DNA of 64,000 nucleotides from Nakamurella antarctica (GTDB taxonomy: Bacteria > Actinomycetota > Actinomycetes > Mycobacteriales > Nakamurellaceae), in the NCBI RefSeq assembly GCF_003860405.1, contig NZ_CP034170.1, positions 3,038,001 through 3,102,000 on the forward strand, given 5' to 3'. Shown in pieces: positions 1 to 8,582 of the stretch (the first letter of the stretch is position 1; each line of letters starts with the position of its first letter). Under the pieces are notes generated by a model. It did no database searches, was not told the origin of the DNA, and worked only from the letters and a program-made list of their open reading frames with translations. Both the position numbers and the translations under genes were made by a program.

Positions 1-1
1 A

Positions 2-301
2 GCCCTACCGCCGCTGTATGTGACGGAGAACGGAACGCACACGGCGCCTGGCATCGACGACGCCGATAGATGTGAGTACGTGGACCAACACATCACAGCC
101 ATCGCTGCCGCTATCCGCGATGGCGCTGACGTCCGCGGGTACGACCATTGGACACTGCTCGACTGTTGGGAATTTGGCGAAGGCCTTACACGGCCAATGG
201 GGCTCGTCGCAGTGGACCCGCTCAGTCAAGACCGAACACCGAAGGCCAGCTACCACCACTACGCTGCGCTTATCGCCGCTCACCGCGCACGCTCGTACTG
301 A
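2..301 (+). CDS. Family GH1 beta-glucosidase, C-terminal fragment (5' end outside window)
   Basis: Glycoside hydrolase family 1 enzyme that hydrolyses beta-linked glucosides; only about the last 99 residues are in the window. The reading frame is open from base 2 and begins with LPPLYVTENG, the GH1 motif that carries the catalytic nucleophile Glu. About 50 residues later comes GYDHWTLLDCWEFGEG, which corresponds to the conserved GY.HWSLLDN.EW..GY segment of GH1 aglycone/glucose binding. The usual Asn after LLD is Cys here, and the usual EW is EF, so the subfamily is slightly divergent. The protein stops at TGA 299-301 and has no C-terminal extension. The fold assignment is firm; the sugar specificity cannot be read from this fragment. 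Confidence 0.85.
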   Translation, partial: ALPPLYVTENGTHTAPGIDDADRCEYVDQHITAIAAAIRDGADVRGYDHWTLLDCWEFGEGLTRPMGLVAVDPLSQDRTPKASYHHYAALIAAHRARSY

Positions 302-442
302 CCACACCAGCATAACGGGCCACATTCAGCGGCGACCATAGCTACGGAGGGCCACAACGAGGCCAATAGGACACTTTCCGCACCGCCCAGATCTGATGCC
401 GAGCTCACCCCGATGAGGTGGAGAAACGCGCGGTGCATCGCT

Positions 443-2461
443 TTACGAAGTCGTGGCCGCACGCCTACGTGCAGCAGCAAGCACACCGGCCCCCAGCATC
501 AGCAGGATCGCGCCGACCCACATGAGTCCAATGGTCGCATCGGAGATGCCGGTGCTGGCCAACCGAGATCCATCGGCCTTGTCGGTGGCGCCAGCAGCTG
601 TCCTTGCTTCTGGCTTGAGCGCGGTGGCGTGGGTGCCAGCCACGGCAATGCTCACAGCCGCGCTCGGCGATGCGCTAGGGGTCACGGAGTCGCTCGTGGG
701 AGGCGCAGATAGTCCCGGGGCAGCAGCGGGCGCAGTTCGAATCGTGAGTGGAAGACGCACTGTGGTTCCGCTGGGAATCGCGGTGACCTGTAGGCGGTAG
801 CTTCCACCCAGCGACTTCGGGATTGTGACACTCACTTCGGCGCCACCGTCAGTGACCGGGGTGACGCCCAAGTCGATCGCTGATGACGCAATCAGAATCG
901 GTCGCAGGCCGCTACCTTCAGCCGCCTCCAAGGACACGGTGATGGCGCTATTTTCAGGAGCCCCGTTGCTGTCCATATTCAACCCGGCAACCTTGAAGGT
1001 CAGGGATTCCCCCGCCGTGACCGATCCGGCATAGCCCGTGACCTGTACAGAGTGCCGCGCAAAGTCCGGTGCTACGAGGGGCTTTGACTCCAGGTAGCGC
1101 ACGAGTGCGTCACCATCGGAAATTCTGGTTGCCACCGAGTCTGTGGCCAAACCGAGCGCAGGGAAGCCTGCGCTGTCCCGCGCCAGCGTCGAGTACGTGC
1201 CGATCCGGTACGTTGCCGCGTTGTCGAGTTCAGCGCCATTAATGGTCACGGCACCGATGCGTGAACCTGCTGGGGCGGCGTCATCAAATGTGTACGTCAC
1301 GTTGTCCGAGAGACCGAACTGCACGTACGACATATCTGCTTGCCATTGCTCTTCGAGCAGTTGCCTGAACTGCGCCCCGGTGAGTACAAACGTGGCGAGC
1401 AAGTCGTTTCTTGGCATCACCGCAGCTGCTTCGCGTGCGGTAACGATTCCGTCCGGAGCCAGCAGCAGGTCGCTACCGATGGCACGCGGGTCGACCAGGC
1501 CGATCTCTGTTGCGTTGTATTGCGGAGCTGCCACTGCGGCCTTCACCGAGTTAGCCAGCAAATTGCCAAGGGCCGATTCTTTGGCAGAATCGCTCGTCCC
1601 GTTGCCTACATAACTGCTGTTGACGTAGCTACCGGCGGTAAAAGCCCTGGTGATATCGGCGGCAACGGACCCAACGGTCCCGTCGGCTGGCACTGATGGC
1701 GGCGCCGGGAGGACTGGGCCCACTGGCACATTAGGGGTGCCCGGACCAGCGGGAACAATCGGCCCAGCCGGGATTACGGGCACAGCCGGGATTACAGGAC
1801 CGGCCGGGATCATCGGGGTATCTCGCTGCGGGCCTGGAAGACCCACCGTGGGAGTGGCCGATGCAAAATCGGCAGCGCTGACGCCGGTGCGGGTGTTGGC
1901 GGCGTCTCGACTTAAAGCCTCCGATGGCCCGGCGGCCTGGGCAGGCGCGAGGACGGAGCCAGCCAACGAGCCATAAAACATATCGTCAAGAACCCCCGTG
2001 CCAGCGGTGCACGCATCCCCGTCGCACGTCAGAAGGTCCGTCCCCGCGACAAGAGCCACCCCGCCAGCGTTACTTCCCAGCTCTAATTCCGGCGAAATCA
2101 GTTGCGACACCGTATCCAAGGATTGCCCGGATCGGCCCCGCTCGGGTCCGGTCACGACAAAATAGCCACCGGGAAGAAGGGCGCCTGCCAGTGGGACCTG
2201 AGTCCAGGTGCGTCCGTCATCGGAGAACTGGAGAGAGACGCCGCTGAGCTGAACTGTGGAGGAACCGTGGTTGTAGATCTCGACAAAATCACTCACAAAT
2301 GCAGAAGCAGCTTCGTTGCTGCCAGCGTAAATTTCGGAGATGACGAGGTCTGGCAGCACGTCCGCAGTGGCGACACCGGGCGTTATCAGAAGAGGGCTCA
2401 CCAAGGCCAGACCAGCGACCAACGTGGCGGCCACAGTTCTCTTGGGACGATTCAAGCCCAT
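443..2461 (-). CDS. Secreted, sortase-type anchored protein with lamin-tail domain and 5'-nucleotidase C-terminal domain, lacking the phosphatase domain
   Basis: Exported cell-wall protein of 672 residues. The start is ATG 2461 because AAGGAG lies 9 nt upstream; longer frames lack a ribosome binding site. Order of parts: signal peptide (residues 1-33), lamin-tail domain (about 35-170, with a CDGDAC cysteine pair at 146-151), a Pro-rich linker of PAGP/PVIP repeats (about 210-262), a 5'-nucleotidase C-terminal domain (about 262-450; ESALGNLLANSV, LTGAQFRQLLEEQW), a beta-rich domain, a Ser/Pro/Ala-rich stretch, then LASTG at about 634, a hydrophobic helix and RRR, which is a sortase sorting signal. 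The metallophosphatase domain that normally precedes the nucleotidase C-domain is absent, so catalysis is doubtful; substrate or nucleotide binding at the surface is my inference. It stands alone between the GH1 gene and the phosphatase gene. Confidence 0.8.
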   Translation of the reverse strand: MGLNRPKRTVAATLVAGLALVSPLLITPGVATADVLPDLVISEIYAGSNEAASAFVSDFVEIYNHGSSTVQLSGVSLQFSDDGRTWTQVPLAGALLPGGYFVVTGPERGRSGQSLDTVSQLISPELELGSNAGGVALVAGTDLLTCDGDACTAGTGVLDDMFYGSLAGSVLAPAQAAGPSEALSRDAANTRTGVSAADFASATPTVGLPGPQRDTPMIPAGPVIPAVPVIPAGPIVPAGPGTPNVPVGPVLPAPPSVPADGTVGSVAADITRAFTAGSYVNSSYVGNGTSDSAKESALGNLLANSVKAAVAAPQYNATEIGLVDPRAIGSDLLLAPDGIVTAREAAAVMPRNDLLATFVLTGAQFRQLLEEQWQADMSYVQFGLSDNVTYTFDDAAPAGSRIGAVTINGAELDNAATYRIGTYSTLARDSAGFPALGLATDSVATRISDGDALVRYLESKPLVAPDFARHSVQVTGYAGSVTAGESLTFKVAGLNMDSNGAPENSAITVSLEAAEGSGLRPILIASSAIDLGVTPVTDGGAEVSVTIPKSLGGSYRLQVTAIPSGTTVRLPLTIRTAPAAAPGLSAPPTSDSVTPSASPSAAVSIAVAGTHATALKPEARTAAGATDKADGSRLASTGISDATIGLMWVGAILLMLGAGVLAAARRRAATTS

Positions 2462-2714
2462 GACGTACCGCTCCTTCATAAAAAACCGTTGTGCGCCCAC
2501 TCCATGACCGGCCGAGGGCAATCCTGACTATGAGTCACACCTTAGGCCATTTGGGGGATCCATGTCCAGCCTGCGAGCCTCGATTATTACTCAGGGTATC
2601 CAATTGAGCGAATGTGTCTCAAACATTCAAGCAATCACCCGTTGAGGTGACTCTGCGGGCGCCGGCGCCCCAGCTGATTTTTAGGGCAGTAGCAGCGAGT
2701 CCGGCATGGCAACC

Positions 2715-3527
2715 CTAATCACGGACGCCAGCTAATTCGGCCGCTGTCATCACCAGCGACCGCAACTCGTCATGCAACGCGGGTGCGGCAGCCAAGACAC
2801 CGGTTGCAACCCCCGTTGGCGTGAAGGTAGTGACGGTGGCACCCGCTTCGGCGGCGATCAGTCCCCCAGCCGCGATATCCCAACGCTGCACGCCCTCTTC
2901 GAAGTAGGCGTTGGTGGCGCCAGCAGCGACGCCGCACAAATCGAGCGCGGCGCTACCGATCCGGCGGATATCTCGAACTAGCGGAAGCACCCGAGCGATC
3001 ACAGCGCCTTGGGCGGCGCGGCGCGGCGCGCTGTACCCGAAACCTGTTGACACCAGCGCTAGCGCTGCGGGTACGGCTGGCGCGCAGTGAATCTGCAAGC
3101 CGTTTCGATAGGCACCGCCGCCGCGGCAGGCGGAGAACATGAGGTTGCGCACAGGGTCATAGACCACCCCCACTACAGCGCCCTGTGCATCCTCGGCCGC
3201 CACGCTCACGGAGAAGTTATCGAGCTGGTAGAGGTAATTGACGGTGCCATCCAGCGGGTCGAGAACCCAGGTGATTCCGGACAAGGAGAGGACCGCTGCG
3301 CCTTCCTCACCCACAAAGCCGTCTCTTGGACGCTCTCCGCTGATCATCGCGACCAACAAGTCCTCGGCCGCGCGATCAGCATCCGACACTGGGTCCGTAG
3401 CGGAGCTTTTCGCATCCAACCCGGAGACAGTTCCATAGCGGGAGAGTAATTCGGCCCCGGCGGCCCGAGCAGCTCTCATAGCCAGATCGAGGAGGGATTC
3501 AGACAGGGCAACGGGATCCGGGCTCAT
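2715..3527 (-). CDS. Inositol monophosphatase family phosphatase
   Basis: Mg-dependent phosphatase of the IMPase/SuhB/HisN superfamily, 270 residues, the usual length. The metal-binding signature is complete: GEE at 73-75, WVLDPLDGT at 87-95 and the C-terminal WDIAAGGLIAAEAG at about 216. Family members dephosphorylate inositol phosphate, histidinol phosphate, fructose bisphosphate or PAP, and the sequence alone does not decide among them. It lies 77 bp downstream of a complete ABC importer cassette on the same strand, so it may act on a phosphorylated compound taken up by that importer; this is inference from position only. Start ATG 3527. Confidence 0.85.
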   Translation of the reverse strand: MSPDPVALSESLLDLAMRAARAAGAELLSRYGTVSGLDAKSSATDPVSDADRAAEDLLVAMISGERPRDGFVGEEGAAVLSLSGITWVLDPLDGTVNYLYQLDNFSVSVAAEDAQGAVVGVVYDPVRNLMFSACRGGGAYRNGLQIHCAPAVPAALALVSTGFGYSAPRRAAQGAVIARVLPLVRDIRRIGSAALDLCGVAAGATNAYFEEGVQRWDIAAGGLIAAEAGATVTTFTPTGVATGVLAAAPALHDELRSLVMTAAELAGVRD

Positions 3528-3604
3528 CGACTCATTGTTTCACGCCCGGAACCCGTCCTCCGGGAGGCTTCCGGGAGGCTTCCGCCCGAGACAAACACAG
3601 CCCG

Positions 3605-4669
3605 CTACGGCGCGACGGCTAGCGCTGGCACCGCCGCTAGTTCCAGCAAAACAGCCTGCCCGGCAAACAGTTCGGCCGTATTCACCGACGTCAACTGGGC
3701 GAAGACGAGAGTCTCGTCATGCAGCCTGACCTGGACACGTCCGTGCGCGCCAAGGAAGCTGGTCGTCACCACCCGCGCATTGGCTACGGCTGGATCAGCT
3801 GGCATGACACGGACAGCCTCGGGGCGCACCAGCACCACTGCCGCACCCGATGGCACAGAACCCGGCAGCAGCGGGACCTGCGAACCGAGAACCGTTGCCG
3901 CGCCGCCAGAAACGGTGCCCACAAGCCGGTTGGTGGAACCGATGAATTCGGCTACGAACGCTGAATTTGGGTTGTTGTAAATCACTTCGGGGGCGTCGAT
4001 CTGCTCGATCTTCCCTGCCTTCATGACCCCCACCCGGTCGGCGATCGCGAGAGCTTCCTCCTGGTCGTGGGTCACAAAAAGCGTAGTAATGCCCACTTCG
4101 AGTTGAATACGCCGAATCTCGTCACGGAGCTGTACCCGCACCTTCGCATCCAAAGCTGAGAGCGGCTCGTCGAGCAGTAGCACCTGAGGCTGAATCGCCA
4201 AGGCCCGAGCTAGTGCCACCCGCTGCTGCTGGCCACCAGACATCTGATGCGCGTAGCGATCTCGCTGGACGCCGAGCCCGACCAGTTCCAGGTACTCATC
4301 TGCGGTTTTGTTCCTCTTTGCCGCATCCACTCCGCGAAGACGCAACCCAAAGGCCACGTTTTCCTGCGCCGTCATGTGCGGGAACAGCGAGTAGGCCTGA
4401 AAAACCATGCCCATATCGCGCTTGCTGGTCGGGACGCTGGAGATGTCCTTCCCATTCACTACGACGTGACCGGAGTCTGCATCCTCGAGTCCGGCAAGTA
4501 CTCGCAGTGCAGTAGTTTTGCCGCAGCCGGACGGGCCAAGCAGAACGACCAATTCGCCGGGCGCCAGCGTCAGCGTCATCCCGCTGAGAGCCTGAAGTTC
4601 GCCGTAGCTGCGACGCAAGTCCTGTAGGGAGACCCCCACGCCTGTCGAGCTGCGTACATCCGTGGTCAC
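3605..4669 (-). CDS. ABC importer ATP-binding protein (PotA/FbpC type) with TOBE domain
   Basis: Energy-coupling subunit of a binding-protein-dependent importer, 354 residues, cytoplasmic. Walker A GPSGCGKTT is at 45-53, the signature MSGGQQQ at about 143-149, Walker B VLLLDE at 163-168 and the switch His in FVTHDQEEA; the C-terminal third is a TOBE-type regulatory beta domain. This layout is typical of the polyamine/iron/thiamine/sugar-phosphate (PotA-FbpC-CysA) group. The ATG at 4669 overlaps the stop of the upstream permease by 4 nt, so the two are translationally coupled. The operon order is binding protein, permease, permease, ATPase, then the IMPase-like gene. The transported substrate is not determined. 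Confidence 0.9.
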   Translation of the reverse strand: MTTDVRSSTGVGVSLQDLRRSYGELQALSGMTLTLAPGELVVLLGPSGCGKTTALRVLAGLEDADSGHVVVNGKDISSVPTSKRDMGMVFQAYSLFPHMTAQENVAFGLRLRGVDAAKRNKTADEYLELVGLGVQRDRYAHQMSGGQQQRVALARALAIQPQVLLLDEPLSALDAKVRVQLRDEIRRIQLEVGITTLFVTHDQEEALAIADRVGVMKAGKIEQIDAPEVIYNNPNSAFVAEFIGSTNRLVGTVSGGAATVLGSQVPLLPGSVPSGAAVVLVRPEAVRVMPADPAVANARVVTTSFLGAHGRVQVRLHDETLVFAQLTSVNTAELFAGQAVLLELAAVPALAVAP

Positions 4670-5631
4670 GAAGTTTTCCCCTTACGGCGGGTGCGGCCCT
4701 TGCGGGACGCGGTTAGGAGCGAAAGGAACAGGAGGAGGAAGAGCGCAACGAGCAACGACACCAGCGAGAGTGCCATCGCAAGGCGCGGATTATCCTGCCC
4801 GATACCCACGATTGAGGTCGAGAAACTCTGCCGTGCAAGCCTTTCGGCAAACGTAAACTCTCCCAGAACCAAGGCGAGAGAGATGAAGCTGGCGCTCACG
4901 AGCGCTGTCCTGATGTTCGGGATCACCACCCGCCAGAGGACCCCCAGCCACGACGAACCCAGCGAGCGCGCGGCTTCGGACAGCGTCTTGATATCGATCG
5001 CGTCCAACCCTGCGTCGAGCGAACGGTACGCGAACGGGAGAACCAGGATTGCGTACGCGAAGCAGAGCCAGAGTGTGTCGGTAGAGAGCACATTTGACAG
5101 CGTGCGATAGATCGGCGCCAACCCCACCACCAAGACGATCGCTGGGATCGTCAACGCTAAAAGGCAGGTGAATTCCATGGTGCGCCTGAGCCATGGGAGG
5201 CGAAGGCGAATCCAGATCATTGCTGGGACGAGCAGGAACAGCATCAGTGCGATAGTGAGGACGACTAGAACTAGCGAGTTCGTGAGGCCGGTCCAGATTT
5301 GCGCACTTTGGATGCCAACCCGCCTACAGGCAGCGATTAAGGTTTGATTTCCCTCGGCGGAGCAGTCCTTACTTCCGGCGGTTGCCAAACCGCCAACAGC
5401 TTTCCAGGCAGTCCAGATCCACTTCCCACTCAAGGTGTGGCTGCTGGAATAGAACAACGAGTACATCGGAATCAGGAAGAAGAGACCGACGACGGACACT
5501 GTCGCCCAGCGGAAAACAGTTGTTTTACGTCTGCGCGAGGCACGAAGCTTACGCGAGCTGGGACCCAAGGTCGCTGGGGTAGTGGACGTCGCAGGAATGA
5601 TCGAAACGGAATCCGTCGTCATCTGAGCCAT
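4666..5631 (-). CDS. ABC importer permease (PotC/FbpB second permease type)
   Basis: Inner-membrane permease of the importer, 321 residues. After a 40-residue Arg-rich cytoplasmic N-terminus there is a first membrane helix (TVSVVGLFFLIPMYSLF), a periplasmic loop with two Cys, and a block of about five further helices. The EAA loop that docks on the ATPase reads EAARSLGSSWLGVLWRVVIP. The protein ends in a basic tail. Its start overlaps the end of the preceding permease gene by about 13 nt and its stop overlaps the ATPase start, as expected in a tight operon. It is intact, unlike its partner permease. Confidence 0.88.
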   Translation of the reverse strand: MAQMTTDSVSIIPATSTTPATLGPSSRKLRASRRRKTTVFRWATVSVVGLFFLIPMYSLFYSSSHTLSGKWIWTAWKAVGGLATAGSKDCSAEGNQTLIAACRRVGIQSAQIWTGLTNSLVLVVLTIALMLFLLVPAMIWIRLRLPWLRRTMEFTCLLALTIPAIVLVVGLAPIYRTLSNVLSTDTLWLCFAYAILVLPFAYRSLDAGLDAIDIKTLSEAARSLGSSWLGVLWRVVIPNIRTALVSASFISLALVLGEFTFAERLARQSFSTSIVGIGQDNPRLAMALSLVSLLVALFLLLFLSLLTASRKGRTRRKGKTS

Positions 5632-6511
5632 CTTGTCGCCCGCCTTTGAAGTCGCGCGTTGGCGAACATGATGATCGTGACAACGACGATCATTCCCAGC
5701 GCCAAGACTTGCGGATAGTTACCCTGGTCGGTTTGCTCATTCGTCATCGCGTCGGCGATTGCCGTAGGTACCACGGTGCTCGAACGGGTCAAAGCTGCGA
5801 TGGTTGCGTAGGCAGAAAAGGAATTCGCGAATAGCAGCAGAAATGATGAAATAAAGGCTGGGGCCAGGATCGGACCAGCCACACTTCGCCAATACATCCA
5901 GGTTGATCCCCCAGGGTCTCTGCCGCCTCACGCCACTGCGGTTTGATGCCGTCGAGCGCGGGGAGGAAAATGATCACCATCAGCGGGATCTGGAAGTAGG
6001 CGTACACCAACACGAAACCGTTGAACTGGTAGAGCCACCCCTGGGATAGCTCGATTCCGAAGGAGTCTCGCAGCAGCCCGGTAACAAATCCCTCGTTGCC
6101 GACCGAGGCGATGAATGCGAACGCCAGCATGACCCCGCCGAACTGGGCGAGGACTGAGCAAGCAGCGACCAGTACTTTACGAACCGAGGCCGTGGGCGCA
6201 GCTGTCGCTAGCGCGTAACAGAGAAGACCGCCGACCACCACACCGAGGAAGGCGCTGGCAAGGGAAAGCAGCATCGATTCCTTGAACACGGTGAGAGCCG
6301 ATGAGCTAAACAGCCGCTTCAGGTTCTCGGTGGTAAATGCACCTTTTTGGTCCTGGAAGGACTGCACGATCACCAGGATCGTGGGGAGGATGAGAAAGAT
6401 AGCGACGTAGATGAAAAAAGGCGCCGTCGGCAGAGCGCTTTTCAGATTGCGTGTCCAGCTGCGCCCCCTGGCCTGAACGGCCGGGGGCGCAGCGGATACC
6501 GTGCTGATCAT
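5619..6511 (-). pseudogene. ABC importer permease (first permease), frameshifted by one base in a C/G run
   Basis: The first permease of the importer is split between two frames. The 5' part (from ATG 6511) runs through membrane helices to REAAETLGD, the start of the EAA loop, and then leaves frame. The 3' part resumes in another frame as STWMYWRSVAGPILAPAF with three more helices and ends at 5619. Restoring one base in the run of five C at 5908-5912 (plus strand) gives TLGGSTWMYW, a normal continuous EAA loop. So one G is missing from the coding strand. The total length (about 297 residues) would then be normal. Because three other genes in this window show the same one-base loss in a G/C run, an assembly error is more likely than true decay, but a real null allele or slippage site cannot be excluded. 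ATG 6511 is chosen because an upstream start would run back into the binding-protein gene. Confidence 0.8.
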
Positions 6512-6537
6512 CGAAATTCGTTTCCCGGTCTGGAAAA

Positions 6538-7800
6538 TCAGCCCGTGATTTGCTTCCACTGTACGAGCAGATCTGCCTTCGACTTCTCGGTCTGAGCTGC
6601 GGTCTGGCTCACTGGCGGGGTGGCGCCACCAAGTGCGTCGAGACTGGCCTGATCGACCGTCTTGTCCTTGATCATCGTGTCAAGCAGGATCGGTCGTGCG
6701 CCACCGGCGAGCCACAGATTCTGGGCTTCGGGGGTGTAGAGGAACTCCTGCCACAACCGAGCGGCGGCCGGGTTGGGAGCGTCGAGGTTGATTGCCTGGT
6801 TGTAGTAGGAACCAATTGCGGCGCCTTCCGGGACAAAGGTCTTCCAGTCGGTGCCTTCAGCGCTCATACCTTGGGCGTATCCGGTCTGCAGGTAGCTCCA
6901 GTCGATGACGACGCCGACTTCGCCCTGGGTAACGACGGCAGAGGTGACATCTCCGAGAAACATGTTGCCGGCGTCGTTGAGCTTCTTGAAATAGTTTACA
7001 CCGGGAGTGATGTCGTCCAACGAACCGCCGTTAGCAAGCGAAGCCATCACGACGCCGTTATAGGCCGCGCCTGCTTCGTTCGGGTTACCGTTGACGGCGA
7101 CGACGCCTTTAAACTTCGGATCAAACAGCTGGTCGAGGCTAGTGATTTCGCCGAACTTGGTGGAGTTGTAACCCACGGCCATGATGCCCGTGTAGTCACT
7201 GGTCCAGAGGCCGGTGGCTTCTTTGTTCAGCTCCGGAATCTTGTCCCACGCCGCGACCTTGTAAGGCGCGAATTTGTCGAGGCTACCCAAGGTGACGCTG
7301 GTGCCGAGGTCAAAAACATCGGGTGCCTTGTCGGTGCCCTTGTTAATCTCGGCTGCGGCGATCTCTTCTTTGGAGGATGAGTTGGGCGCCTGCTCTTCGA
7401 CCTTGATGCCCGGGTACTTGGCCATGAAGGCGTCCAGAACCGCGCCATAGTTGGCCCAGTCACGTGGGAGGGCGATGACGTTGAGCTTGCCTTCTTTGTT
7501 AGCAGCTGCTTCCAATCCGGCCATGCCACCGAAGTCGGCCAGCGACGTTGCTTTCTTCGCATCTCCCATCGCCGCTGGTGCTGCAGAGCTGGAGGCATCC
7601 GAGGTGGGGGCAGCGGAGCTCGCCGCCTCAGAGCTGGAAGATGCCGGAGCTGCGGCCGAGGTGCTGCTGCTGGCGGCAGGTGCGGCAGCTGATGTGCTGC
7701 TGCTCATCGCACCCTTGTCGGAACTTCCACAAGCGGACGCGGCGAGGGCGAGGACTGCGAGTGAGGCGATGATGCCTACACGTTTTTGTGCGATGCGCAC
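6538..7800 (-). CDS. ABC importer substrate-binding lipoprotein
   Basis: Extracellular solute-binding lipoprotein, 420 residues, first gene of the importer operon. GTG 7800 is preceded by a near-perfect AGGAGGT six bases away. The signal peptide ends in the lipobox LAASAC. A very Ser/Ala/Pro-rich spacer (about residues 30-75) links the lipid anchor to the binding domain (LNVIALPRDWANYGAVLDAF onward), which resembles the PotD/AfuA/FbpA-type group of periplasmic-binding-protein-like II proteins. The ligand is not apparent: polyamine, iron, thiamine and sugar phosphate are all transported by close families. The downstream phosphatase gene mildly favours a phosphorylated ligand; this is inference. 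A single GTTCATCTGG element resembling half a PHO box lies about 75 bp upstream but is unsupported by a second repeat. Confidence 0.87.
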   Translation of the reverse strand: MRIAQKRVGIIASLAVLALAASACGSSDKGAMSSSTSAAAPAASSSTSAAAPASSSSEAASSAAPTSDASSSAAPAAMGDAKKATSLADFGGMAGLEAAANKEGKLNVIALPRDWANYGAVLDAFMAKYPGIKVEEQAPNSSSKEEIAAAEINKGTDKAPDVFDLGTSVTLGSLDKFAPYKVAAWDKIPELNKEATGLWTSDYTGIMAVGYNSTKFGEITSLDQLFDPKFKGVVAVNGNPNEAGAAYNGVVMASLANGGSLDDITPGVNYFKKLNDAGNMFLGDVTSAVVTQGEVGVVIDWSYLQTGYAQGMSAEGTDWKTFVPEGAAIGSYYNQAINLDAPNPAAARLWQEFLYTPEAQNLWLAGGARPILLDTMIKDKTVDQASLDALGGATPPVSQTAAQTEKSKADLLVQWKQITG

Positions 7801-7971
7801 TTACTACCTCCTGAGGTGGGAACTGTCGATGATCGTGCAAGGACAACTCTGATGCAGCCAGATGAACACGCGGTGTCCTGCAGGCCGACTTGTAAGTAAC
7901 GAGACCCAAAAGGTAACAACTTTGTAATGAGTTGCGGATCACGAAACGGCCTCAATTTTTGGCACGAATCT

Positions 7972-8532
7972 TCATCGCGTGGAACTCGTCGGCTCACTCG
8001 CCAGGCCGTCAATCACCTCGGCACCTGGCAATGCCGCGAGGGATGCGCCAGCGATAACGATCTTGGACTTGCGCAAACCACTTCCAATGACCACGAGGCC
8101 CGCCTCCACCACCGCGCGATCGATGTAGACAGACCAGGGCGCCGGCAACCCGATGGGAGTGATCCCGCCGTATTCCATCCCGGTGGCCGACACCGCTGCG
8201 TCCATGGGGGCAAAAGAAACCTTCCGCACGTCCAGCAGCCTTTTAATGGTTCCGTTCACATCCGCTCTCGTCGTCGCTAGCACCACCGCCGCAGCCCACT
8301 TCCACTGATCACCTCGTTTTCCCAGCAGCACCACGCAGTTGGCGCTGGAGGAGAGCCGCACGTCGTAGGCGGCGCAAAAGGCAGCTGTATCAGCAACTCC
8401 CGGGTCGATAGGGGCCACCGCGACGGCGAAGGTTGCAGAGGTTGCCAGCGCCTGCGACACCGAAGCGGCGAGTAACTCCGGCGCCTGCCTGGCGTCGACG
8501 GTGGCAAGATTTCCCAGTGTCAAAGCGGTCAT
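7972..8532 (-). CDS. YbaK/EbsC-family aminoacyl-tRNA editing protein
   Basis: Probable trans-editing deacylase of mischarged tRNA, 186 residues. The family core is clear: TRADVNGTIKRLLDVRKVSFAP, then the AVSATGMEYGGITPIGLP segment that forms the active-site pocket with the conserved Gly-Gly, and VYIDRAVVEAGLVVIGSG. Start ATG 8532. The gene is divergent from dusB (starts about 50 bp apart), so both likely share one promoter region. The N-terminal 40 residues are less conserved. Which amino acid is removed (Cys, Pro, Ala and others occur in the family) cannot be told from sequence alone. Confidence 0.8.
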   Translation of the reverse strand: MTALTLGNLATVDARQAPELLAASVSQALATSATFAVAVAPIDPGVADTAAFCAAYDVRLSSSANCVVLLGKRGDQWKWAAAVVLATTRADVNGTIKRLLDVRKVSFAPMDAAVSATGMEYGGITPIGLPAPWSVYIDRAVVEAGLVVIGSGLRKSKIVIAGASLAALPGAEVIDGLASEPTSSTR

Positions 8533-8582
8533 GTTTTCACACCATAGTGCTGCGATCGCTGGCGATCAGGGACAATGGGCCA

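Noticed and set aside
2657-2670. GGGCGCCGGCGCCC palindrome between the wall-protein and phosphatase genes
   Set aside because: Perfect but composed only of G/C with no T-tract or clear operator position; likely compositional, so not listed as a terminator.
6550-7380. Long open frame antisense to the importer binding-protein gene
   Set aside because: Same reason: shadow of a real gene; no domain and no plausible start.
7801-7971. Possible GlnR or PHO box upstream of the importer
   Set aside because: Only one GTTCATCTGG half unit and GTTAC elements at the wrong spacing; no second unit in phase.
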